Origin: Chloroflexi bacterium OLB13
Lineage (GTDB): Bacteria > Chloroflexota > Anaerolineae > Aggregatilineales > Phototrophicaceae
DNA length: 64,000 nt
Assembly: GCA_001567485.1 (NCBI GenBank)
Contig: JZRA01000068.1
Span: forward strand, 186,001-250,000
Direction: 5' to 3'
In this document: in pieces, positions 28,143 to 36,707 of the stretch
How the letters are laid out: every line of letters begins with the position of its first letter
How positions within the stretch are numbered: position 1 is the stretch's first letter
Position numbers and translations under genes: made by a program
The notes under the pieces: model-generated
Told to the model about the DNA's origin: nothing
The model's database searches: none
What the model saw: only the letters and a program-made list of their open reading frames with translations

Positions 28143-30314
28143 TTACTCGACCGAGTACGAGAGTTGATACGTTCCGGTCGTCCCGCCGTAGATGGTGGCG
28201 AAGTGCGTCGCCAGAACGACGTAGCGGCCCGATTCGGGAAGCGTGAACCCGTCAATCAGCGAGTCAGTGGTCGTGCCGATCACTGCATCGTCGTTGGCGG
28301 CTACTTCAAACAGGCTGGGGCTGATCAGGAACAGACTGGTGTCGAGCGAGCCTTGCGTACGTTCCATACGGACATCGACGACCTGACCGGCTTCACCGTT
28401 GAACGTGTAAACGTCGAACTTGTTGTCGGCGCTGATCGTGCCGCGCACGACCTGATTAGGCAGCAGAGAGGGGGCGGATTCGAGTTCGCCGGCGAAATCC
28501 AGCGTCTCGCTGCCGCCGATGATCCCGCCTTCGCCGAGCGATGCGACGCCCGTGGGTTCGATGACGAAGCTGGTGACGAAGCGGCCGTTGACGTTCGGGC
28601 TGACGGGGATCGTGCCGATCTGCTGGCCGGCGACCGAGATATACAGCGTGGCGTTGACCGTGCGCGTATCGGAGCACTGGTTCTGATACCACACCTCGAC
28701 TTCGTAGCTGCCGCCGCGGCCGAGGCCGGTGGGCCAGTAGATGTGCGAGACCGGCGTCGTCAGCGACGTGGTGCAGTTCACGTTGCCCTGTGCGAACATG
28801 CGCCCGCCCGACGGCACGGTGAGCTGATCGTCATACACCGACTGGCCGGACGGATCGCGGACGAGCAGCTGCAAGTCGGCGTTGGTGTTCCAAACCAGCG
28901 TGACCTGAATATCGCCGGTCGGCAAACCGAGATCGACAACTTCCTGCGGCAGGGCCGTGGTCTGGGTCTGAACCAGCAGGTCGTACTCGCCCGCGGTGCC
29001 GCCGACGTTCTTACCGTAGCGCGTCGCGACGATGGTGTACTGCCCGTCGACCGGAAGCCGCAGCGGCGGATTGTTGATGGCCGAGTCGGTCACGTTACCC
29101 GCGACGATGTCGTCGCTGTCCGCGATGATGCTGCCGGACGGATCGAGCACGAGCAGCAGCGTATCCAAACTTCCCGACACGCGGGTCAGGCTGAGCGAGA
29201 CGACCTGATTGGCGACGCCGTCGAACGAGTAGAGGTCGAAGTAGCGGTCGCCGTTGATCACGCCGCGCGACGGGATGCCGTCAGTAAGGGCGGTGCGCGG
29301 CGCGGAATCAAGCGCGGCTTGCAGCGTGGACGGGATCGTGCGGACATCCGGGTAGGCGCCTGCCGCCCCAGCGCTGGCCGTGCCGTCCGTGTTGACGACA
29401 AAGCTCGTGACGAACACGGTCGATGCGCCGTTGACCGGGGGCGTCAGCGTGCCGTTGACGACCGGAAGCTGCACGCCGTCAACCGTGATCGTAACCGAAA
29501 ATGGCTGCGGGCCGTTGTTCTGGCAGTCTTGGCGGTAATACACCAGCACCTCGTAGCTGCCGACGGGAATCGCGCCGGGCGCGTAAGTGGCGGTCTCGGT
29601 CGCCGGGCTGTTGAGCACCTCGCACAGCCCGTTCACGTCGAAGCCAAACGTGCCGCCGTTCTGGTTGGTGCGGCTGTCGAAGAACAGGCGCTCGCCGAAC
29701 GGGTCGCGGACTTCGAGGTTGAGATCGGCGGTGGACAGCCAGTCGAGCTGGACTTGCAGCCCCGTCGTGGTCAGCACCTGACCGAGCTGGAACCCGTCGG
29801 TCGCGTCGGTGCTGACGTCGGTCGCGGGAGCCGTTGTGGCGACAGGCTCCGGAGTCGCGGCCGGGGCATCGGAGGTGGCATCGGGCGCCGAGGTCTCGGC
29901 GGGCGCGGGCGTCTCTCCCGCGGTTTCGACCAACAACCGGTACTGGCCGATTCGCTCAACCGAGTCGATCGAGGCGAAGATTGCGATGATATTGACGCCC
30001 TCGGCCAGTGTGATGTTGAGGGCGGACACGCTGCCGCTTCCACTGGTGTCGCTCGCGGCGGCAAGCTGAGTGCCTGTGCTGTCCGTCACCACGAACGAAA
30101 GCACCAGACCGGGCTGCGAGGTGAGGCCGATGTTGACGGCATCCCCGGCAGCGGCGGGCAGCGTATAGATTTGGGCGGGCGTATCTGGAGAAATCTCGCC
30201 GACGATCGGCTCGCCCAGCGTAATGCTGCGCTGACCTTGCGCACTGGCGCCTACAACGAGCGCGGCGAGCGCGCTGACGATCCCCGCGAGTCGAACTACA
30301 AAGCGAGTCTTCAT
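28143..30314 (-). CDS. Secreted protein with PPC and DUF2135-like domains
   Basis: A 723-residue exported protein; signal peptide ends near VGASAQ. It appears to alternate three PPC-type beta-sandwich domains (about 30-135, 325-430, 600-723, each with a LDTxLxLxxPS...DD pattern) with two modules of the form WxxxADLxLxVRDPxG (about 185-300, 440-555) that resemble DUF2135/YfaP. A Pro/Ala/Thr linker lies at about 140-175. PPC domains usually sit at the end of secreted peptidases; here no catalytic domain is visible, so it may be a surface or matrix protein. ATG 30314 is chosen because GGAG lies six bases upstream; an in-frame TTG at 30329 is the alternative. Confidence 0.83.
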   Translation of the reverse strand: MKTRFVVRLAGIVSALAALVVGASAQGQRSITLGEPIVGEISPDTPAQIYTLPAAAGDAVNIGLTSQPGLVLSFVVTDSTGTQLAAASDTSGSGSVSALNITLAEGVNIIAIFASIDSVERIGQYRLLVETAGETPAPAETSAPDATSDAPAATPEPVATTAPATDVSTDATDGFQLGQVLTTTGLQVQLDWLSTADLNLEVRDPFGERLFFDSRTNQNGGTFGFDVNGLCEVLNSPATETATYAPGAIPVGSYEVLVYYRQDCQNNGPQPFSVTITVDGVQLPVVNGTLTPPVNGASTVFVTSFVVNTDGTASAGAAGAYPDVRTIPSTLQAALDSAPRTALTDGIPSRGVINGDRYFDLYSFDGVANQVVSLSLTRVSGSLDTLLLVLDPSGSIIADSDDIVAGNVTDSAINNPPLRLPVDGQYTIVATRYGKNVGGTAGEYDLLVQTQTTALPQEVVDLGLPTGDIQVTLVWNTNADLQLLVRDPSGQSVYDDQLTVPSGGRMFAQGNVNCTTSLTTPVSHIYWPTGLGRGGSYEVEVWYQNQCSDTRTVNATLYISVAGQQIGTIPVSPNVNGRFVTSFVIEPTGVASLGEGGIIGGSETLDFAGELESAPSLLPNQVVRGTISADNKFDVYTFNGEAGQVVDVRMERTQGSLDTSLFLISPSLFEVAANDDAVIGTTTDSLIDGFTLPESGRYVVLATHFATIYGGTTGTYQLSYSVE

Positions 30315-30430
30315 GCTCGGCTCCGTCAATTATGACCGGCTGCAAGGTTAGCAGTCTAGCGTAACCACGCGAACAGTGACAACCGCGTGTTCCCGCCGAC
30401 TGCCTGACGCATCCTTAAGTATAGCGCCTT

Positions 30431-31672
30431 TTAGGGGGACGGGGTGGCGACTTCGGCCTCCGGGGGCTTCAGCTCGACAAACGACGTCACGCCCTGCCGT
30501 ACCGCCACCGTCTGCGAGATTCGGCGGCCGTTGATCGTCGTGACGACCTCGTAACGGCCGATGGGGACATCGCTGAACACGAAGTTCTCGCCCCACACCG
30601 GATCGGGATTCACGGTCGATCCGCTGCCGCGAAAGACGTACGTCGTAGTGACGTCACGCGTGGCGCCTGCGATCACAAGGCTGACATCGGCGTCGTCGAT
30701 GAAGTTGCCGCGCTCGTCGACCACCTTGCCGGCAATCGTGCCACGGTTGACGTAAGGCGCCAGCCACAGCACAGGGTTGAACGTCGTCCCATAGGTGTTC
30801 GCGCCCATGCGAACTTCAAAATGGACGTGCGGGCCGCCGGTCTGCCCGGTGTTCCCGACCAGTCCGATGGCTTGGCCGGTGACGACGCGCTCGCCGGCGG
30901 TCACGAGGGGCGCTTCGAGGTGGGCATACAGCGTCCACAACGGCTGGCGCTGATAGACGTAATCGTGCTCGATCACGACGACGTTGCCATACGATGGCGA
31001 GTTCTGGAAGATCGGCGTGTCCTCGCTGGTGGCGAAAACCACGACCCCGTCTCCGGCGGCGCGCACGGTCGTCCCGATCTCGTTGGCGATGTCGATGCCG
31101 AAATGGATCGGGTACGGATCCTCGCGGGGGCCGTCGGTGCCGTACTCGTAGTAATCGAGGCCGCGGTTGGTGCGGTCGGCGTCGACGGGCCGAACGAACC
31201 AGTAATGATCGCGCGGGTCAATCGCCAGCGGCACCGGAAGCGACGGTGGATTAGTCGGCACCGGGCGCGGCGTCTGTGCTAATCGCGTGGCAATCGGGAC
31301 GGTTGTCGTGTCGAACGCGGCGAGGGCGGCGGGGGTCGCGGTGACGCCCGACAGCGGCACATCGATGACGACGCGCTGAACCAATTCGCCGGCGGGAAGC
31401 GGGGCGGAAGTCGGCTGCGTATCGACCGGCAGCGTCGGCACGACGAAGTTTTGGCCGGGGAGAGCGACGGTCGGGATCGGGGTGCCGGCGCCGCTGACGC
31501 CGATACGCAAAATGTCCTGCCACGGCTGTGACGGGCCGGTATTGACCGGCTCGGTGGGGACGACCGGCCGCAGCACACCCGCGTTGGGATCGGCGTTGCT
31601 GGACAGCAAGGCGACCAGCCCCGCGACAGCTGCGAACAGGATCACCGCAGCGGCGAAACTACTCCGGCCCAT
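30431..31672 (-). CDS. M23-family metallopeptidase, membrane-anchored
   Basis: A 413-residue protein with an N-terminal transmembrane or signal segment (about 5-24), a long Pro/Thr-rich region to about 150, and an M23 (LytM-type) domain at about 165-310. Zinc ligands are visible: His190 and Asp194 in HFGID and the HVH at 282-284. The C-terminal 90 residues form a carboxypeptidase-regulatory-like beta-sandwich (GTIAGKVVDERGNFI). Active M23 enzymes cut peptidoglycan cross-bridges. It starts one base after the stop of the PD40 gene, so the two are co-translated. Confidence 0.9.
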   Translation of the reverse strand: MGRSSFAAAVILFAAVAGLVALLSSNADPNAGVLRPVVPTEPVNTGPSQPWQDILRIGVSGAGTPIPTVALPGQNFVVPTLPVDTQPTSAPLPAGELVQRVVIDVPLSGVTATPAALAAFDTTTVPIATRLAQTPRPVPTNPPSLPVPLAIDPRDHYWFVRPVDADRTNRGLDYYEYGTDGPREDPYPIHFGIDIANEIGTTVRAAGDGVVVFATSEDTPIFQNSPSYGNVVVIEHDYVYQRQPLWTLYAHLEAPLVTAGERVVTGQAIGLVGNTGQTGGPHVHFEVRMGANTYGTTFNPVLWLAPYVNRGTIAGKVVDERGNFIDDADVSLVIAGATRDVTTTYVFRGSGSTVNPDPVWGENFVFSDVPIGRYEVVTTINGRRISQTVAVRQGVTSFVELKPPEAEVATPSP

Positions 31673-31673
31673 A

Positions 31674-33806
31674 TCAGCCCCCGGTCGATGCTTGCTGGTT
31701 GGGCGTGGGGGTCGGCAGGAACCCGCCGAGCTGATCGTCCGTCCACAGCTCTTGCATGGCTTGGAGCCAGCTCAGGCCGTCGGGTTTGTAGAACAGCCAG
31801 TAATTGATCGCGTTGAAGTTCAGACGCCAATCGGTCGATGCAGGGTAGGGCAGCCAGCCGTAATCCGCGGCGACTTCGGTGAGATCGACGTAGTAGCCTT
31901 CGGGGATCGCATCGCGCAGCTTTCCACCCGCCTCGTACGCCGCCACATCGCCGCTGGTGCGCGCCTCAAAGTCCCACGGCAGGCCGCGCAGGGGTTCGCC
32001 GAGCTGGCCGGACTGTGCGTCTTCAGCGACCCGCACGAACACCCGCCAGCGCGTCTCGATGTCGGTATCCTCGCGGAAAACCTCGACCTCACGCGGGAAG
32101 CCGGCCAGCGCGCTGTTCTTGTTGATCGAGAACGCGCGACCGGTCTTGTGCCAGTTGCGGACTTCTTCGCCCAGCTGCGGACGCTGATTGATGTCCCAGA
32201 ATGCGTCATCAAGCCGGCCGAGGAAGTCGCGGCCGGTGAGCGTGTTGACCCGTTCGCGCAGCGCGTTGAACGAATCGTTGACGCGGTCGCTGAGGCGCGG
32301 GCTGGGCGCTTGCACGTTGCGCGTGAGGATGCCCAGCGGATACAGCCCGTTGGCGAACTGCGTCTCCTGTTCGGTGTACAGCGCCGACGTGCCGGACGGC
32401 AGGCCGCCGCTGTTGACCAGCGCGGATGGAAGCGGCTGGCCCGTCCACGACGGCCTGTCCGAACGCGGCGGCACGCGGATCAGCTGCGGGATCGCATCTG
32501 CGCCGCCGAATGGATACACCGTCAAATCGGTCGCGTCGTGTGTGTCGACTGCCGCGACGAGCGCCGTCCCGTCGGGTGACCATGCCGGCGCGCGCCCGCG
32601 TCCGATCACCTGTGGCGCGGCGTTCGGATCGTTCATGTCGTGAACGAAGATTTTCTCGATACCGGCGTCAAGCGCGCTGTACGCGAGATACCGGCCATCC
32701 GGCGACCACGCGGGATAATCCTCGTCGATACCTGTTGTGCGCGTCAGATTGTATGGCGAGCCGATGTCGTCAAGTGAAACGATGAAGATGTCGCCGTTTC
32801 CGTCACGCCAGCTCACGAACGCGATGAGGCGGCCCTGCTGCCCCTCCTGCGGCGACCACGCGGGCCGCATGTCTCCGCTGGGATGTTGGACGATGGCCTG
32901 CACGCTCGCGTTCACGTCGGTCACGGGCAGCACGTAGACGTCGTAGCTGCCGCCCTGATAGGTCTCGTACACGAGCCAGTTCCCGTCCGGAGACCACGAC
33001 GGCGCGCCCTCAAAGGCGAGGTTGAACGTCATGCGCCGCGTCTGCGAGGTCACCAGATCATAGATGTAGAGTTCCCAGTTGCCGTCTTGATTCGAGGCAT
33101 ACGCGAGCTTCGTGCCGTCCGGCGACCACACCGCGTCACGTTCGTCGGCCGCGTCGTTGGTGATTCGCAGCGGCTGACGGCTTGTCACCGGCACGACCCA
33201 GAGGTCGGTCTGGCCGTTTTCACGCACGGTGTATGCGATGCTGCCGCGCGATTGAAGCACGGTCGGGATTTGCGTGGCGGTCGGGATGGGCGACGCGACG
33301 GCGATGGGAACGACGTTGGTCGGCGTCGCCGTCGCCGCGCCGACAATGGCGAGGTCGGGATTTGGCAGCACCGCCACGGTCTGTGGACGGGGCTGCGTGG
33401 CCCACAAGATCACGACGATCACAGCGATCAAACTCAACGCGAGCAGGGCGCTCAGAGCGCGGTTGCGCGCCCGCAGCGGGTCCTCCTGCACGGCGGAGCG
33501 CATATCCGAGCGCGCGGAACGGCGGGCCATCGCGCCCTGATAGCCGCTGGCCGTCGTCGAGATGCTGATGCCAAGAAGCCGCAGGATGAACCGCCCGACG
33601 GGCGCAAGCACGGCGCCGATGGCGATGAGGATCGCCACGACCGCCGACACGAGGACGCCAGCTAACCCCAAGACGCCGGAGCGCTGTCTCACGGGGCTGC
33701 CCGCGAAGATCAGCAGTCCGTCGGCCAGCAGCGATGAGAGCACGCCGATCATCTTCAGGAAGATCAGCGAGAGGCGGTCGGTCAGGCGGTATGCGCGTAG
33801 GAGCAT
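31674..33806 (-). CDS. Membrane-anchored PD40 propeller protein with an unassigned conserved C-terminal domain
   Basis: A 710-residue protein. Two or three hydrophobic segments occur in the first 155 residues (about 12-35, 45-75, 118-140). The region about 185-440 contains TolB/PD40 blades with the motif WSPDGTKLAYASNxDGxWELYIYDL repeated at about 45-residue spacing. The C-terminal part (about 460-690) is rich in Trp and Tyr with FWDINQRP, RNWHKTGRAFSIN and WRLNFNAINYW; I do not recognise it as a named domain. It is directly upstream of the M23 peptidase with a one-base gap, so a joint role in wall remodelling is inferred. Confidence 0.82.
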   Translation of the reverse strand: MLLRAYRLTDRLSLIFLKMIGVLSSLLADGLLIFAGSPVRQRSGVLGLAGVLVSAVVAILIAIGAVLAPVGRFILRLLGISISTTASGYQGAMARRSARSDMRSAVQEDPLRARNRALSALLALSLIAVIVVILWATQPRPQTVAVLPNPDLAIVGAATATPTNVVPIAVASPIPTATQIPTVLQSRGSIAYTVRENGQTDLWVVPVTSRQPLRITNDAADERDAVWSPDGTKLAYASNQDGNWELYIYDLVTSQTRRMTFNLAFEGAPSWSPDGNWLVYETYQGGSYDVYVLPVTDVNASVQAIVQHPSGDMRPAWSPQEGQQGRLIAFVSWRDGNGDIFIVSLDDIGSPYNLTRTTGIDEDYPAWSPDGRYLAYSALDAGIEKIFVHDMNDPNAAPQVIGRGRAPAWSPDGTALVAAVDTHDATDLTVYPFGGADAIPQLIRVPPRSDRPSWTGQPLPSALVNSGGLPSGTSALYTEQETQFANGLYPLGILTRNVQAPSPRLSDRVNDSFNALRERVNTLTGRDFLGRLDDAFWDINQRPQLGEEVRNWHKTGRAFSINKNSALAGFPREVEVFREDTDIETRWRVFVRVAEDAQSGQLGEPLRGLPWDFEARTSGDVAAYEAGGKLRDAIPEGYYVDLTEVAADYGWLPYPASTDWRLNFNAINYWLFYKPDGLSWLQAMQELWTDDQLGGFLPTPTPNQQASTGG

Positions 33807-33916
33807 GCAGTCGTTTTCTGATGCGTGGACGACACCGCCGAATTGTAATCACAATCATCAACGCCGGCAATTGACGGTACCCTTACGATTGAGTAGCAGT
33901 AGGGCAGCGCGCTCTC

Positions 33917-33922
33917 TATAAT
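33917..33922 (+). promoter_or_regulatory. -10 element for the LysM-L,D-transpeptidase gene
   Basis: TATAAT 41 bases before the ATG. A TTGAGT at 33889-33894 is 22 bases upstream, longer than the usual spacing, so the -35 is uncertain. Confidence 0.45.
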
Positions 33923-33963
33923 GGTGCGCTGATGGGCGTAACACGGGTTCATACGAGGCAATC

Positions 33964-35007
33964 ATGCGGGTGATCCGGCTTGTTGTGATAATCAGTGCGC
34001 TGTTCCTTGTCGCGTCGGCCGCTGCCGCGCAGGATCAGGCGGTGGGGCAGACCTACACCGTGCGTTATGGCGATACGCTGTACAGTATCGCTATGCGCTA
34101 TGGCGTTACGATTGCGGAGCTGGCGGAAGCCAACAATATCACGTACACATGGCGCATCGACATCGGGCAAGTGCTGGTCATTCCGGGGCTTGAAGACCCG
34201 ACGGGCGGCGCCGACGTCGCAAATCCGCTGGTCGCCTCGGCGCCGATTCAGCACACGATCCGCGCGGGCGAGACGTTGAACTCGATCGCGAACCGCTACG
34301 GCGTGTCGATGGACTTGCTGATGCGCGCCAACAACATCACCAATCCGAACTGGATCCTCTACGGTCAAGTCCTGAACATCTGGACGGATGCGTCGGCGGC
34401 GGCCGAGACGGACGCGGTGGCAGCCTCCGCGCCGCCGTTGACGCATACGCTCCGCGCGGGGGAAACGTTGGGCGCTGTCGCGCGGCGCTACGGGGTCAGC
34501 CTGTCTGCGTTGGTGTCCGCCAACAACATCGCCAATCCGGATTACGTCCATGCCGGAACCAGCCTTGTCATTCCCGGCCGTACCGCTGACGCCTCAACCG
34601 GCTCGTCCGCCGACTCGCTCGCCTCGGTGACGCCGCCGCAGGCGACCATCAGCGATGGCAAACAAGTCGTCGTCGACCTCAGCGAGCAGCGGGTCTACGC
34701 GTTCGAGAACGGCGCACTGGTCTGGACGGCCATCGCGTCGACGGGGCTTCCGAGGACGCCGACCGTGACCGGCGACTTCAACGTATACTACCGGCTCGAT
34801 TCGCAGACCATGAGCGGCCCCGGCTACTATCTGCCCGGCGTACAGTGGGTGCAGTACTTCTACTCCGGCTATGCGCTCCACGGCACATACTGGCACAACA
34901 ATTTCGGCCAGCCGATGAGCCACGGCTGCGTGAACCTGACCAATGCCGATGCGTACTGGCTCTACAACTGGGCCACCCTCGGCACGCCGGTACACGTCAA
35001 GGCGTAA
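33964..35007 (+). CDS. LysM-containing L,D-transpeptidase (YkuD family)
   Basis: A 347-residue secreted protein with a signal peptide ending near AAAAQ (about 23). Three LysM modules (about 29-76, 97-141, 160-205) are separated by short linkers and bind glycan chains. The YkuD domain (about 230-347) has the HGTYWH and SHGCVNL motifs, with nucleophile Cys322. Such enzymes form 3-3 peptidoglycan cross-links or attach proteins to the wall, which implies that this organism has peptidoglycan. It is convergent with the HD gene. Confidence 0.94.
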   Translation: MRVIRLVVIISALFLVASAAAAQDQAVGQTYTVRYGDTLYSIAMRYGVTIAELAEANNITYTWRIDIGQVLVIPGLEDPTGGADVANPLVASAPIQHTIRAGETLNSIANRYGVSMDLLMRANNITNPNWILYGQVLNIWTDASAAAETDAVAASAPPLTHTLRAGETLGAVARRYGVSLSALVSANNIANPDYVHAGTSLVIPGRTADASTGSSADSLASVTPPQATISDGKQVVVDLSEQRVYAFENGALVWTAIASTGLPRTPTVTGDFNVYYRLDSQTMSGPGYYLPGVQWVQYFYSGYALHGTYWHNNFGQPMSHGCVNLTNADAYWLYNWATLGTPVHVKA

Positions 35008-35021
35008 CGTTCGCAGACTCT

Positions 35022-35589
35022 TAGCTTCCGGCAAGGCCGAGCGCAGCGGCTCGGCCTTCATCGCGTCGAGCACCCGCTGGATATGCTCATCCAGCGGCAC
35101 GCCGAGGGCCTCGGTATGATGCGCGATCTCCTGCCGGTTGACCGGGCGGGCGAACGCTTTGTCCTTCCATTTGCTCTTGACCGACTTCAGTTCGACCTCG
35201 GCGATGTTCTTCGATGGGCGAACCAGCGTGACCGCCGTGAGGAAGCCAGTCAGTTCGTCCACGGCGACGAGTGATTTCTCCATGAGTGACTCCGGCATGA
35301 CGCCCGTGCGCTCGTAGCCGTGAGAGAGGATCGCCCGGATGACGACCTCGTCTACGCCGCGTTCGCGCAGGATGTGACTGCCGACGACGGGGTGACCGCC
35401 GTTCTCCATGTCTGGATACTTCTCATAGTCAAAGTCGTGCAGCAGTCCGACAACACCCCATAACTCCTCGTCCGCGCCGAAGTGTCGGGCGTAGGCGCGC
35501 ATCGCGGCTTCGACAGCAAGCATGTGCCTGCGCAGCGAATCGCTCTCGGTGTACTCCGTGACCAGCGCCCATGCGTCTTCGCGATTCAT
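35022..35589 (-). CDS. HD-domain protein, probable one-base frameshift near its end
   Basis: A small metal-dependent HD phosphohydrolase-type protein. It starts with MNREDAW at 35589 behind AGGAGG, and has the HD pair in LLHDFDYEKYP and a later GHPVVGSH and LSHGYER. The frame then runs without a stop to 34594, antisense to the L,D-transpeptidase gene, giving 331 residues. Reading one base earlier after about 35057 gives a stop at 35021-35023 and a product of about 189 residues ending AAALGLAGS, which matches the family's usual size and end. One missing base in the AA of ATGAAGG (35057-35058) would explain this. Substrate is unknown. Confidence 0.8.
35033..35058 (+). terminator. Hairpin after the L,D-transpeptidase gene, inside the HD gene
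   Basis: A perfect ten-base inverted repeat (35033-35042, 35049-35058) with a six-base loop, 26 bases past the transpeptidase stop. It is followed only by a short CTTC, so it is a weak terminator; it also encodes the C-terminal residues of the convergent HD gene. Confidence 0.5.
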
Positions 35590-35685
35590 GTGTGACCTCC
35601 TCGTAGTCCGGCAAGGATTGTAACGCATGCCGCAAGCGTGTTAGACTATAGTTCAACGTTGGAAGTTTCTTGAAAGGGGCCTATC

Positions 35686-36687
35686 GTGAAGTGGCTTGTG
35701 ATCGGTGGCACCCGCTTCTTGGGGCGCGCGTTCGTGGAGCGCGCTATTGACGGCGGGCATGATGTGACGTTGTTCAACCGGGGAGTGTCAGGCCCGGATG
35801 TGTTCCCCGACCTAGAGACGATCACCGGCGACCGGACGAATCCGGATGACCTCGCCAAGCTAGCCGGACGGCAGTGGGATGCCGTGTTCGATCCGAGCGG
35901 GTATCTGCCGGGCGTTGTCCGCCAGTCGGTCGACGCGCTGCGCGACTCCGTCGGCCACTACACGTTCATCTCCAGCATCAGCGCATATCGGGACTTCAGC
36001 CAGCCCGGCCTCGACGAGACGTATCCGGTCGGCACACTGGATGACCCGTCCGTCACGGAGGTCACCGGCGAAACGTATGGGCCGCTCAAGGCGCTGTGCG
36101 AGCAGGTGGTGGCGGAGGGGTTCACCGGCAGGTCGTTGAACGTCCGCGCCGGCTTGATTATCGGGCCGTACGATCCAACCGACCGCTTCACGTATTGGGC
36201 GACCCGGATTCAGCGCGGTGGGGACTTCCTCGCGCCGGAAAGCCCGGCGTATCAGGTGCAGGCGATTGACGTGCGCGACATCGCGGACTGGGCGCTGCGC
36301 ATGGCACAGGCCGGGACTGCCGGCACGTTCAACGTCACGAGCGAGCACATGCCGTTTGGGGCCGTCGTTGAGGCGATCCAGCAGGCGACCGGCAGCAGCG
36401 CGATGCCGGTCTACGTCGACGCGCAGTTCCTGATCGACAACGACGTGCAGATGTGGATGGAGCTTCCGCTGTGGATTCCGGAGAGCGAGGCCGGTTTCGC
36501 TCACATGTCGAACGTGTCGGTCAAACGAGCATTCGACGCCGGACTGCGCACACGGCCGCTGGTCGACACCGTGCGCGATCTGCTGGCATGGACAGCCACA
36601 CGACCCGTCGATTATGCGCCGAAGGCCGGCCTCGCCGCGGACAAGGAAGCCCGGATCCTCGACCTGTGGCGCGTAAGGCAGGGGTGA
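35686..36687 (+). CDS. NAD-dependent epimerase/dehydratase-like atypical SDR
   Basis: A 333-residue Rossmann protein with GGTRFLGR at residues 7-14, SSISAYRD near 95-103 and YGPLKA as the YxxxK pair. It belongs to the extended/atypical SDRs that include CSP41-type RNA-binding and isoflavone-reductase-like proteins. The reaction is unknown. The start is a GTG with AAAGGGG upstream. It is monocistronic and convergent with gyrA, with 20 bases between the stops. Confidence 0.85.
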   Translation: MKWLVIGGTRFLGRAFVERAIDGGHDVTLFNRGVSGPDVFPDLETITGDRTNPDDLAKLAGRQWDAVFDPSGYLPGVVRQSVDALRDSVGHYTFISSISAYRDFSQPGLDETYPVGTLDDPSVTEVTGETYGPLKALCEQVVAEGFTGRSLNVRAGLIIGPYDPTDRFTYWATRIQRGGDFLAPESPAYQVQAIDVRDIADWALRMAQAGTAGTFNVTSEHMPFGAVVEAIQQATGSSAMPVYVDAQFLIDNDVQMWMELPLWIPESEAGFAHMSNVSVKRAFDAGLRTRPLVDTVRDLLAWTATRPVDYAPKAGLAADKEARILDLWRVRQG

Positions 36688-36707
36688 TCTGCCGCCCGCG
36701 CCCGAAC

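Noticed and set aside
28164-30335. Long plus-strand frame opposite the PPC protein
   Set aside because: It is the complement of a gene with signal peptide and repeated domains; its Arg/Asp/Val-rich product is typical of antisense frames in GC-rich DNA.
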